A DNA stretch of 64,000 nucleotides from positions 3,286,001 to 3,350,000 of the forward strand of contig NZ_VFQE01000001.1 in assembly GCF_006717095.1 (NCBI RefSeq). Reading direction: 5' to 3'. Position numbers and translations under genes: made by a program. The DNA comes from Blastococcus colisei. Its GTDB lineage: Bacteria > Actinomycetota > Actinomycetes > Mycobacteriales > Geodermatophilaceae. A model generated the notes under the pieces. The model was given only the letters and a program-made list of their open reading frames with translations. It did not search any database and was not told the DNA's origin. Shown one piece after another: positions 55,334 through 63,569 of the stretch; position 1 is the stretch's first letter; every line of letters begins with the position of its first letter.

Positions 55334-56068
55334 TCACCGCCCAGCCGGCAGCACGATCAACGCCAGGTTGCCGGTCGATGCCAGCTCGGCCACCCGCACG
55401 CCGTCGTCCGCGCTGACTCGCACGTCGATCACCGTCACCTGTGTGGCCTGGTTCAGCGGACCGACCTCGGCGACCGTCGCGTCGATCTGCTGATCACGGG
55501 CACCGTCTGTGCCGGCAGCCGGGGTACCGCTGCCGCTGGTCGAGCCGGTACTGCCGGGCGTCGCCACGATCAGTACCTGCCGGCCTGGGCTCAGCCCGCG
55601 GGCCGGGAACTGCCCCTCCTTCAATGGCAGGGCGACCAGCATCTCCCCCGCCGTGAACCCGCTGTCCGGGCCGACCTGGGCGCCGGTCAGCAGCTCTCCC
55701 CGGGTCAGTGGAACCTGGGCGACCATCCCGACGATCTGTGACAGCTGCGAGGCAGGGATCGGTGACAGGTTGGGATCCGACGTCACGTTCGCGACCGTCA
55801 GGTCCTCCGTGGTGATCGTCGAGCCCAGTTGCACGTCTCGGGCGACCGCCAGCACCTCGGTGCGCGCGGTCAGCATTTGGCCGGCGGCGAGGGCCAACAG
55901 CCCCCCGAGCAGCACGAGCAGCACGCTCAGGACCAGCGACTTGCGGCTGGCACGTCTCCTCGCCGCTGCGGTACGCACCGGAGGCGCCGGCGGCGGCGCT
56001 GCCCCTGGCGCCGGAGCCGCATAGCGCCCGGCCGCCGGCGCCGCCATCCCGTCGACTCGTGTTGTCAC
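55334..56068 (-). CDS. CpaB/RcpC-like SAF-domain pilus assembly protein
   Basis: This 244-residue protein has a proline-rich cytoplasmic start, one membrane helix (about 45-68) and a SAF domain (about 72-135, VLAVARDVQLGSTITTEDLT, with VPLTRGELLTGAQV). It resembles CpaB/RcpC-type proteins of Tad systems. The GTG at 56068 is chosen because it overlaps the previous stop by four bases. Confidence 0.78.
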   Translation of the reverse strand: MTTRVDGMAAPAAGRYAAPAPGAAPPPAPPVRTAAARRRASRKSLVLSVLLVLLGGLLALAAGQMLTARTEVLAVARDVQLGSTITTEDLTVANVTSDPNLSPIPASQLSQIVGMVAQVPLTRGELLTGAQVGPDSGFTAGEMLVALPLKEGQFPARGLSPGRQVLIVATPGSTGSTSGSGTPAAGTDGARDQQIDATVAEVGPLNQATQVTVIDVRVSADDGVRVAELASTGNLALIVLPAGR

Positions 56069-57072
56069 CTGATAACCACCGACTGCACCTCCGCTACCGC
56101 GAACGTCGCGTTCGAGGTCGTCGTCAGGTCCGGCAGCGTGCCGGTGGCGCCCGTCGACGACGTCCAGGTGACCGACCACTGGATGCCGTACGTCGCCGTC
56201 ACCCGCCCATCGGCCTGGTGGATCGATGAGTGCGGGTACCGGTAGTCACAGCCCGCCGGCGACGCGGCCCACACCCCGTCGCCCGGCTGCCAGACCACAC
56301 CAGGACCCGGGCACGACACCGCGGAAGCCCCATCGCCCGGCGTGAACGACAGCGCCGTCGGAGCCACGCTCACCTCCGCCCACACGCCTCCAGCGTCGGC
56401 ACGTGCGGTCAGCGCTCGGAACGATCCCGGGTCGGTCCAGAACCAGGTGTAGGCGTTGACGACCGTGAACGGCTGCCCGTCCTGCAGAGTGCCGGCCGGA
56501 TACCGGCCCGTCGTCGGTGACGGCACCGTCAGTGTGCTGAGCGCCTGTAGCGCGAGCTGCGCTGGATCGATCGCGGCCGGAGCCGCCGGCGGAGTCGCCG
56601 ACCAGAAGGTGAAGCCGTTGGTACCGGGGAACGCCCCACCGCCGGTGTAGGAGAGGCAGCTGTAGATGGCGCCATCCGTGCGACCGCCCCAGATGGGCGA
56701 GTTCTTCGGAGGCTGATGGGCCATCGCCTCCACGTAGCACTGCATGTCCTGTGCCCACCATGCCTGGCCGTCCTGGCAGGGAATGACGGTGCCGGAGGGG
56801 CTGACCGTGCAGACAGCCGCAGACGTGCCGCCACCGCCGCCGCCGGGAGTCGTCGCGCCCGGTGGGGCCGCCGTCCCACCGTCATGGTCGCCCGTCTCGA
56901 CTTCGATCACACAGATGCCGTGCGAGTCGTACTGCTGGCAGGTCGCCGGATCAGCGACAGCAGTTGGCGAAAGGACCAGCGAGGCGCAGACGCACAGCAG
57001 CGCAGCCGCCAGGGCGAGGGCTACTCGTCGCACGACTGCGCCTGCCTGTTCGGAGCCTCGCTGACCCGCCAC
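56065..57072 (-). CDS. Secreted Trp-rich protein of the Tad operon
   Basis: This 335-residue protein has a signal peptide (about 14-41, AVADPA) and then a mature part with several Cys (ATCQQYDSHGICVIEVE, AVCTVSPSG, VIPCQDGQAWW). Many Trp/Gly/Pro residues suggest a beta-rich extracellular fold. Its start region overlaps the lipoprotein gene by about 50 bases; a GTG at 57033 is an alternative start. It may be a pilus adhesin or assembly factor; no family is recognised. Confidence 0.65.
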   Translation of the reverse strand: MAGQRGSEQAGAVVRRVALALAAALLCVCASLVLSPTAVADPATCQQYDSHGICVIEVETGDHDGGTAAPPGATTPGGGGGGTSAAVCTVSPSGTVIPCQDGQAWWAQDMQCYVEAMAHQPPKNSPIWGGRTDGAIYSCLSYTGGGAFPGTNGFTFWSATPPAAPAAIDPAQLALQALSTLTVPSPTTGRYPAGTLQDGQPFTVVNAYTWFWTDPGSFRALTARADAGGVWAEVSVAPTALSFTPGDGASAVSCPGPGVVWQPGDGVWAASPAGCDYRYPHSSIHQADGRVTATYGIQWSVTWTSSTGATGTLPDLTTTSNATFAVAEVQSVVIR

Positions 57073-57635
57073 GACGACGTGTCCGGATAGTTCGGGTTCA
57101 CCACGGTGACTTGCTGGATGAGGTACCTCGGACGACCTGAAGGCACGATGGACGTCCCGGAGGCATCGATCGCGTCCACCTCGCCCACGTCGACGCAGGC
57201 GGTGACGACGACGGTCGGGAAGACAGGTAACGGTGAAGCGGCGGGACTGTTCGAGAGGTCGGTGCTGGCGGCCGACGCAGTCACCAGCTGCGACCTACCG
57301 GTCTGGCGGTAGCCCTGGGAACGGAACTTGCCGATCGCTGTGGCCTGGGCAGTGGCCTCCGGAGCCACCGCGACCTGGTAGATCCCGTCGAGCGGGAGTG
57401 ACGGGTCGAGGTACAGGTCGTCGATCGTGGCCAGGTAGTCCGGAACGAGGGCGACCGCCTGTGCCTGCGCTTCTTCGGCGGGGTTGGGAGTGGTCGGCGC
57501 GGGGCTCGACGGGCGGGAGGTCGAGGTACCGGAAGTCGGCGAACTCGACGAGCCGGGAGCGGACGACGAACAGCCCGAGGCCGTCAGCGCCAGGAGCATT
57601 GCGGCTGCCCCCGCTGCCGTCCGTATCACCGTCAC
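57021..57635 (-). CDS. Lipoprotein, first gene of the Tad operon
   Basis: This 204-residue protein has a lipobox (ASGCSSS), a Ser/Thr/Pro linker and a compact alpha/beta domain (about 55-200). An ideal ribosome binding site (AGGAGGTGATC) sits before the GTG at 57635, so this gene is the probable head of the operon that runs down to 46243. No family is recognised. A role in pilus anchoring outside the membrane is possible. Confidence 0.7.
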   Translation of the reverse strand: MTVIRTAAGAAAMLLALTASGCSSSAPGSSSSPTSGTSTSRPSSPAPTTPNPAEEAQAQAVALVPDYLATIDDLYLDPSLPLDGIYQVAVAPEATAQATAIGKFRSQGYRQTGRSQLVTASAASTDLSNSPAASPLPVFPTVVVTACVDVGEVDAIDASGTSIVPSGRPRYLIQQVTVVNPNYPDTSSWRVSEAPNRQAQSCDE

Positions 57636-57895
57636 GCCTGATCACCTCCTAGCGCGTCACCGTCCGTCGACCGAGGTTGCCCTCCGTACTGAACAGACGT
57701 GTGACCCTCGTCGCCTTCCCACCCTTTCGGGTGACAGTTCGTCCCTGGGTCCGTCACTCGTCCTCCCCGTCTGGGTGTACCGCGCGCTGGTGACACGCTG
57801 CCGCACCGCAAGCTGGGGTGGCGCAGATATCCACAGGGTCCGCGCGGCGAGGAACGCGACGAGATCCCTGTGGAGGCGAGGGTGGCCGCCAGCGG

Positions 57896-58534
57896 ATGAA
57901 CGGCACGTGGATGGTCGCCTCGGTGGCGGGAGCGCTGTTCGGCGCCGCGGCTACGCCCCGGCTTACTACGCACGGACTCGCGCAGCTGGCGCGGATCGAC
58001 GCTGTCCGTCCGGGCCTGGCGATGGCCAGCGCCGCCGCCGGTGGCGGGGCGGGGGCCGCAGCGATCGTGACGTCCCATCGTGCGGGGACGTGGTGGCTGG
58101 TGCCTGCCCTGCTGGTCTGGGGATGCGCCTTGGTCGCCGCAGCCTCCTGCGATGCGGTCACCCAACGCATCCCGACACCACTCGTCCGGCAGGCCGCCGT
58201 CGTCACCGGCGTATTGCTGACCGTCGGCTTCGCCATGCACGGTGACTGGCGCGGCCTGTTCTTCAGCGGCCTCGCTGCTGTGGCGGCGGGGGTTGTCCTG
58301 CTGTTGTGCTGGCGGTTCGCGGGAGCAGGGTTCGGCGACGTTCGCCTGGCTATGCTTGGTGGTTTGGGTCTCGGACACGCCACGCATCACGGCTTGTTGT
58401 TGGCCCTCGCCGCGTTCACCTTGATCACCGTGACGCAGGCCGTGATCACGTTGATGCGTGGCGGAGGTCGCCAAAGCACCTTCCCCTACGGCCCTGCCCT
58501 CGCGGCGGGCTTTCTACTCGCGGCCACCCTTTGA
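57896..58534 (+). CDS. A24-family prepilin peptidase
   Basis: This 212-residue polytopic protein has about six membrane helices. The two aspartates of this peptidase family are visible: SCDAVTQRIPTPLV (about 82-95) and GAGFGDVRLAMLGGLGLG (GxGD motif, about 142-159). It lacks the N-terminal methyltransferase part of larger enzymes, as is usual for Tad systems (TadV/CpaA). It should process the three G-xxxxE pilins of this operon. It is transcribed divergently from the pilus operon, with 260 bases between. Confidence 0.85.
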   Translation: MNGTWMVASVAGALFGAAATPRLTTHGLAQLARIDAVRPGLAMASAAAGGGAGAAAIVTSHRAGTWWLVPALLVWGCALVAAASCDAVTQRIPTPLVRQAAVVTGVLLTVGFAMHGDWRGLFFSGLAAVAAGVVLLLCWRFAGAGFGDVRLAMLGGLGLGHATHHGLLLALAAFTLITVTQAVITLMRGGGRQSTFPYGPALAAGFLLAATL

Positions 58535-58685
58535 CTGTGACGTCCATCCGAAACCGTTGGCGGTGGGTTCCCCGAGCAACATCTATGGCACGGCAGCAGG
58601 GCGCCGGTCCCCATGGGGCGATTTCGTCGCCGCCTCCATCACCGCGCAAGGCGCGCAGAACAAGCTCGGCCGCGGTGCTCCAGTG

Positions 58686-59816
58686 TCAGTCGCGGGTCTC
58701 TTCGGTTCCTGTGGCCGCGATATCGCCTCGACGCCGTGCGCGTCCCGCGGGTGACTGGGGGCGCCGCGCCTTGGTGGTTAGGGCGTTGTCGAGTCGGGCT
58801 TCGGCTCGGTCAGCTCTGCTGCGCTGCACAAGGGTTTCGTCGCGCGCCGTATTGAGCTCTCCGCGCGACTCCGCGAGTTCCTCGCGCACCCGGCGGTTCT
58901 CCTCCTCGTGACGGGCACGCAGGTCGTCGACTCGCTGGTAGCCATGGGTCTTCTCGCGCTCGGCGTCGTGTACGGCAGCGTCCCGCTGGGCGGTCATCGC
59001 CGCCAGCTTCCCGCGCAGGTCGCTGACCTCGTCACGGAGCTCTGCGACTTGCTGGTCAGCCTGCGCCAGGCCCCGACGTACCGACTCGACCGCATCCTCG
59101 GCACGGGCAGCGCGCGCTGACTCCGCGTCAGCCCGCTCGACAGCGTTGCGGGATCGCGCTTCCGCCTCGGACTGGGCGATGATCGCGGTTTCCGCTCGTC
59201 GGACCGCGGCGTCGCGGTCGCCGTGTGCCTCGACCAGCCGCGCCTCGACGATGATCAGCTCGGCGTTCAGCCTGTCTCGCTCGGTCTCGGCCTGCGTTAG
59301 CCGCTGGCGAGCCTCTTCTAGCCCGGTACGGAGCTGCTCGCTCAGCGCAGAGGCATCCTCAGCGGCGGCGTCGGCCTCCGCGCGCTCGGCCTCGGCATAC
59401 TGTTGCGCCTGCTCGGCCCGGCTGGCGCGAGCCACGGCGGTCGCCACCTGCTCGGCCGCCTCACTCGTCACAGCTTCGATCTGTAGCTGGGCGGCCTCCG
59501 GATCGGCCACCGTCCGCAGCTCCTCGAGCAACACCTTCAGCTGCTGAGTCAAGTGCTCGATCATGCCGGCGATCTGGCCGTGCAACTCACTTGCCCGCTG
59601 TCGCGCGGCATCAATCGGCCGCTGGTCGATCTCGGCCGCGTGCCCGGACTGCTCCATGCGCAGCCGGCGACGGGCGTGCCAGGCGGCGGTCCGATTGTGC
59701 GCGCTGTCGTCGCAGTACTCCGGCGGGCGGCCTGCCCCGGATTGCGAGGCTGCCGTCGGCCGTCGGCAACCGGGAAACCGGCAGGTACGCCGTTCCGTAT
59801 CAGTTGGCTCGCTCAT
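58686..59816 (-). CDS. Long coiled-coil protein with N-terminal zinc-finger-like motif (KfrA-like layout)
   Basis: This protein of about 376 residues starts with a Cys/His cluster (TCRFPGCRRPTAAS, PEYCDDSAHN, then AWHARRR) that looks like a small zinc-binding DNA or RNA module. It continues with an unbroken coiled coil of about 250 residues rich in Ala, Glu, Arg and Gln. The layout is that of KfrA-type proteins of plasmids, which combine a DNA-binding head with a long coiled-coil tail and help segregation. Proteins of this type are frequent near transfer and replication genes in actinobacterial elements. A start at 59831, five codons earlier, is possible. Confidence 0.65.
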   Translation of the reverse strand: MSEPTDTERRTCRFPGCRRPTAASQSGAGRPPEYCDDSAHNRTAAWHARRRLRMEQSGHAAEIDQRPIDAARQRASELHGQIAGMIEHLTQQLKVLLEELRTVADPEAAQLQIEAVTSEAAEQVATAVARASRAEQAQQYAEAERAEADAAAEDASALSEQLRTGLEEARQRLTQAETERDRLNAELIIVEARLVEAHGDRDAAVRRAETAIIAQSEAEARSRNAVERADAESARAARAEDAVESVRRGLAQADQQVAELRDEVSDLRGKLAAMTAQRDAAVHDAEREKTHGYQRVDDLRARHEEENRRVREELAESRGELNTARDETLVQRSRADRAEARLDNALTTKARRPQSPAGRARRRGDIAATGTEETRD

Positions 59817-59831
59817 AACGTAAAGCTGCAC

Positions 59832-60258
59832 CGACGTAATGACGACAGAACGCTACGAGGACCGTCCTGTGGACAGCGAGCCAGCTTCCACAGCCTCCGC
59901 TGGCGGATCCTTTCCCTGTGGAGCCGAGTCGACGTGGGTGTGACCTCTCCAGCAGTCGATGGCGAGGAGCGCATCGTCGGTGACCCCGTCGTCGCCGTCG
60001 CAGATGACATTGGTTCAGTCGCGGCGGATCACGGCTGACGGCCTCTACAGGAAGGCCCGCTCGCTTCGGGCCGTTCGGCTGCCGAAGGCCGGTGACCGGG
60101 TCCAGGATGGCCATGTCGTGGGCAGCTGCGTCAGGCCGAGCGATCATCGTCAATGGGTGGTGATTCCGCCAGATCGCGTTACAGCCGGGTACTGGGTGCT
60201 GCACGCTCGCTGGCGACCTGCGTTTACGCAGGTCAGCACAGCGTTCAGCCGGGAAGTG
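59832..60258. other. Element end region with weak open frame
   Basis: About 430 bases between the coiled-coil gene and the tRNA fragment. A plus-strand frame from 60004 reads like protein in part (SCVRPSDHRQWVVIPPDRVT), but it runs on into the tRNA fragment and has no ribosome binding site, so I do not call a gene. No integrase or excisionase frame is seen here. Confidence 0.35.
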
Positions 60259-60303
60259 CTCATAATCCCTGGGTCGTGGGTTCGAGCCCCACCCGCCCCA
60301 CCA
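60259..60303 (+). tRNA. 3' fragment of a tRNA-Met gene (attachment-site duplicate)
   Basis: The bases CTCATAA (anticodon loop, CAT = Met) are followed by a 3' anticodon arm, a variable loop, a perfect T stem-loop (GTGGG-TTCGAGC-CCCAC), the acceptor strand CCGCCCC, a discriminator A and an encoded CCA. The 5' half (acceptor GGGGCGG, D arm) is absent upstream. This is the classical mark left when a tRNA-targeting integrase inserts an element: the 3' end is copied at the far side. Its orientation places the element to the left. The antisense frame yields the GARTHDPG-type peptide known from tRNA genes. Confidence 0.75.
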
Positions 60304-60528
60304 CCAGGCCGTACGCCCAAAGCACACGCAGATCCGGTGCGGCACAGCGCTCGTACAGGCTGGGACTGCGTCAGGCGGGGAAGCATGACACGCGCTGGGA
60401 AGCGGGTTCTGTCGATGACCTGGTCGTGCTGCCGGCCGGGACACGCGCCCGTGCGGCCACCATCCATCGCACGGAACTTTCCTTTACAGTTGCACCCTGT
60501 CTGTATTGGTTAGTTCCGAGGAGATGTG

Positions 60529-61101
60529 ATGGCCTGGAGCGGTCTGCCAGCGACGTTCACCTACTCGCAGGCGCGTGCAGCCGGTCTGACCAAGCACGAG
60601 CTGTACCGGCTGCGAGACCGTGGCGACGTCGAAGCGATCGGCCGCGGCCTATACCGCCAGACCAGCGCACCCCTGGCCGACCTGGACCTCGTCACAATCG
60701 CGGAACGGGCCCCCGAAGCCACCCTCTGCCTGACGTCGGCACTGGCCGAGCACGGGCTGACCGACACCATCCCGATCGAACACGACGTCGCGCTGCCGCG
60801 CGGCACCTGGCACCCGCACGTCGACGTTCCGGTTCACTGGCACAGCTTCGCGACGGACACCTTTCGTATCGGTCGTGACCGACTGGCCCTCGACGATGAC
60901 ACGGAGATCGGCCTCTACAGTGCTCCGCGCACCATCGTCGACGTCTTCCGTATGCGCGGTGCGGTCGGCCCGGACCTGGCCTATGAAGCGCTTCGCCGCT
61001 GGTTGCGACGCGGCGGACAACCGGTCGAGCTGCTCCGTATCGCGAAGTCCTTTCCCCGTGCGACTTCGTCGCTTCGGCAGGCTCTGGAGGTCCTGCTGTG
61101 A
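60529..61101 (+). CDS. abiEi: AbiEi-family antitoxin / transcriptional regulator
   Basis: This 190-residue protein has an N-terminal winged-helix-like domain (FTYSQARAAGLTKHELYRLR, then DRGDVEAIGRGLYRQ) and the AbiEi middle region (LTSALAEHGLTDTIPIEHDV, YSAPRTIVDVFRMRGAVG). In type IV toxin-antitoxin systems it represses the operon and counteracts the AbiEii nucleotidyltransferase. ATG at 60529 has GAGGAG five bases before it. The stop overlaps the abiEii start by four bases (GTGA). It lies just outside the tRNA fragment. Confidence 0.85.
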   Translation: MAWSGLPATFTYSQARAAGLTKHELYRLRDRGDVEAIGRGLYRQTSAPLADLDLVTIAERAPEATLCLTSALAEHGLTDTIPIEHDVALPRGTWHPHVDVPVHWHSFATDTFRIGRDRLALDDDTEIGLYSAPRTIVDVFRMRGAVGPDLAYEALRRWLRRGGQPVELLRIAKSFPRATSSLRQALEVLL

Positions 61102-62023
61102 CCCTGCCGCGCCGCGTCAACGCCACCCGCGCCACACCCGATGGCCGCGCATACCTGGACCTACGGTCCGAAGCCAAGAAGGCCGGCCGCGCCACCGCCG
61201 AGTACCTGCGCCTGTACGCGCTCGAAGGATTCCTGACCCGGCTCGCCGCGTCGCCGCATGCCCGCCACCTCGTCCTCAAGGGTGGCGTGCTGCTGGCTGC
61301 CTATGACCTGCGCCGCCCGACCGCAGACATCGACTTCGCCGCGCTGGCTCAATCTCGGGAGATCGACCATGTCCGTCAGCTGGTCGCCGAGGTGGCCCGA
61401 ACCGTCCTACCGCCCGGCCAGGACGACGGGCTCGAGTTCGACACCTCCGACGTTCACGCCGAGTCCATCCGAGACGAGGACGAGTACAACGGCGTGCGAG
61501 TCACCTTGCGCGCCCGGCTCGCCACCGCCCATGAGACCTTTCACGTCGACGTCAACGTCGGCGACCCGATCTGGCCGCAGCCCGAGACGGTGCACGTTCC
61601 GCGACTGCTGGGCGGGCAGATCGACCTGCTCGGCTACCGATCCCCATGGTGCTCGCAGAGAAGGTGGTCACCGCCGCTCAGCGCGGCACGGCGAGCACCC
61701 GCTGGCGGGACTTCGGCGACATCTACCTGCTGACCGGCTCCCACTCCTTCGACGCACGGGCCGCACGAGGGGCCCTGCTGACGGTGGCCGCCCACCGCGG
61801 CGCAGACCTTCGGCCGCTACGCGGGATCCTCGACGGCTACGCCGAGCTCGCCCAGACCCGCTACCGCCGGTGGCCCGATCGCCAACATCTGCAAGACCGG
61901 CTGCCCGAGCAGTTCGGCGAACTCCTCAAAGCCACCGTGCGGTTCGCCGACCCGCTGCTCGACACAACAACCGTGCCGGACACGGCGACGTGGGCCCCGG
62001 CCACGCGCAACTGGATAGCGTGA
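61098..62023 (+). pseudogene. abiEii: AbiEii-like nucleotidyltransferase toxin, frameshifted
   Basis: The first 180 or so codons match AbiEii, with the toxin signature HLVLKGGVLLAAYDLRRP followed by TADIDFA. At about 61637 the frame breaks. The real C-terminus (MVLAEKVVTAAQRGTASTRW, then RDFGDIYLLTGSHSF) continues in the +1 shifted frame to a stop at 62021-62023, while the original frame ends at 61733 in low-quality sequence. One extra C in TACCGATCC would restore the frame and give about 308 residues, the normal length. It is either a natural single-base deletion that disarms the toxin or a sequencing error. Confidence 0.8.
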
Positions 62024-62198
62024 GCCTGGAACCATGACGACCAGATGCAGCATGCGCAGTGGGTGGCTGATGGCCGACGGTGCTTCGGCTGATCCTTGAC
62101 GCTCTCTCGATGAGGGAGCTGAGCGTGGCAGAGCAGTGCTGGGCTCAAGGGGGCCGACCGATCGCATCGTCGGTCCCCGTCCCCCTACATACTCACTG

Positions 62199-62942
62199 TC
62201 AGGCGGCGACCGCGGTGGCGAAGACGCAGATGCCTTCCCCTCGGTCCGCTCGTGCGCGCAGGCCCACGAGGCTCAGCAGCGACAGCTCGATCCGGTGCAC
62301 GAGGAGACGGGCGCCGCTGTACTCGGCGCTACCGCCGCGGCGCACCTCGATGCGGTCGAACCTCGCCTGCCGCAGGTGCTCGGTCAGCATCCAGTCCGGG
62401 AGGATCGAGATGTGGCCGGGCCGGTGGTAGAGGTCGGGTCCGAAGAGGAACGGGTCGCCGGTCAGCAGCGCCTTCAGCCGCGAGTGCGGATGCCTGACGT
62501 TCGGCGTGCTCACCAGCAGCCGGTCGCCCGCCCCGAGCAGTGACCGGATCGACCGCAGCACCTGCCGCGGATTCTCCACGTGCTCGAGGGTCTCGATGCA
62601 GACGACCATGTCGAAGGGGCCCCGGGTCTCGTCGGTCCACTCGGGAGCGTTCAGGTCGAGGCGGAAGATCCAGTCGTGCGGAGGATCGAGATCGGTGGGC
62701 ACGACGTCGAACCCGGCCTCCCGCAGCCGCAGTGTCAGAGCGCCGCACCCGGCACCGACCTCCAGGATCCGCCCGCCGTCCGGAAGGGCGGCCCGCGCGA
62801 GTTCGACGGCGTACTCGTGCACCCCCAGAGCGGCGTGCACGGCGTGCCCCTTGTACGACCGCGTGCTCGCCGTCCGTTGGACTGATTCCTGTACGGGCCG
62901 GCTCACGCGCCAAGCATGCATCGGGGGGACCACACCCGGCAT
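62199..62942 (-). CDS. Class I SAM-dependent methyltransferase
   Basis: This 247-residue protein has motif I GGRILEVGAGCGALTLRL, then VVPTDLDPP, FDMVVCIETLEHVENP and a C-terminal VSTPNVRHPHSR segment, as in Methyltransf_11/23 families that modify small molecules or lipids. The substrate is unknown. The ATG at 62942 or the second ATG at 62921 is the likely start; the longer frame upstream is not protein-like. This gene appears to be core chromosome to the right of the element. Confidence 0.85.
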   Translation of the reverse strand: MPGVVPPMHAWRVSRPVQESVQRTASTRSYKGHAVHAALGVHEYAVELARAALPDGGRILEVGAGCGALTLRLREAGFDVVPTDLDPPHDWIFRLDLNAPEWTDETRGPFDMVVCIETLEHVENPRQVLRSIRSLLGAGDRLLVSTPNVRHPHSRLKALLTGDPFLFGPDLYHRPGHISILPDWMLTEHLRQARFDRIEVRRGGSAEYSGARLLVHRIELSLLSLVGLRARADRGEGICVFATAVAA

Positions 62943-63152
62943 GTCGGCGTAGATCCGACGAGTCGTCGGCCACGACGGGCCAGAGGCCGCTCCGACCTGG
63001 CCCCCGACAGGCTGCTCCGATCTTGTGCCGATCGCAACGGTGGCCCCGCGACCCGGCACTCGACGAGCGGAGAGGCGCGCCGCAGGGGTGGCCCAGCACG
63101 CGGGCCGGGCCCCCGTGCGAAGCTCGGCAGAACCCCGACGAGAGGTGGTTCT

Positions 63153-63569
63153 GTGCTTTCCGACAGCGTGCTCGCCAGCCGAGTGCAGGCCGTGCTCGAC
63201 ATCCCGCTGCACCGTTTCCTCGGCATGCAGCTGCGCGACGTCTCCGAGCCGTCGGCCGGCATCTGGTTCCCGGTGGCCGAGCCGACGCGGAACCAGGCGA
63301 CGGTGCTGCACGGCGGCGTGGTCTACACGCTGATGGACGTCGCGTCGTTCCTGGCCCTGCTGCCGTCCCTGTCGGACGAGGAGCACGCGGTGACCCACGA
63401 CCTCACCGTGTCCCTGCTCCGGCCCGTCGCCGCCGACGCGCGGGTGGACATCACGGGAACGGTGCTGCGCAGAGGCCGGCAGGTCGCGTTCATGCGCGCG
63501 GAGGCGACGGTGGACGGGCAGGTCGTCGCCGCCGCGCAGGTCACGAAGAGCGTCGTCCGGCTCGGCTGA
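63153..63569 (+). CDS. PaaI-type hotdog thioesterase
   Basis: This 138-residue protein matches the PaaI/YigI hotdog family of acyl-CoA thioesterases. It shows the substrate-pocket segment QATVLHGGVVYTLMDVASFL (the HGG motif) and later TVSLLRPVAADARVDITGTV and QVAAAQ-like strands. GAGAGG precedes the GTG start at 63153. It is convergent with the alcohol dehydrogenase; the stop codons abut. Confidence 0.87.
   Translation: MLSDSVLASRVQAVLDIPLHRFLGMQLRDVSEPSAGIWFPVAEPTRNQATVLHGGVVYTLMDVASFLALLPSLSDEEHAVTHDLTVSLLRPVAADARVDITGTVLRRGRQVAFMRAEATVDGQVVAAAQVTKSVVRLG

Larger units (their letters stand above)
12500..60303. mobile_element. Putative integrative conjugative element
   Basis: The segment carries a MobF relaxase, a VirD4-like coupling ATPase, a complete-looking T4SS operon, a Tad pilus operon, accessory copper and defence cargo, and ends in a tRNA-Met 3' fragment. 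The fragment's orientation predicts that the element lies to its left, which fits. No integrase, excisionase or replication gene was found, and no second copy of the tRNA fragment was noticed, so the left boundary is only a guess near the gene remnant at 12.5 kb; the true end could also lie left of the window. Confidence 0.55.

Noticed and set aside
60180-60303. Complete tRNA gene
   Set aside because: No 5' acceptor strand or D arm pairs with the 3' half, and the 5' side of the anticodon stem does not match.
60150-60467. Minus-strand frame with GARTHDPG peptide
   Set aside because: This peptide type is a known artefact of translating the antisense of a tRNA 3' end; it supports the tRNA fragment rather than a gene.
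62199-63398. 399-residue version of the methyltransferase
   Set aside because: The N-terminal 150 residues overlap the thioesterase gene and are not protein-like.
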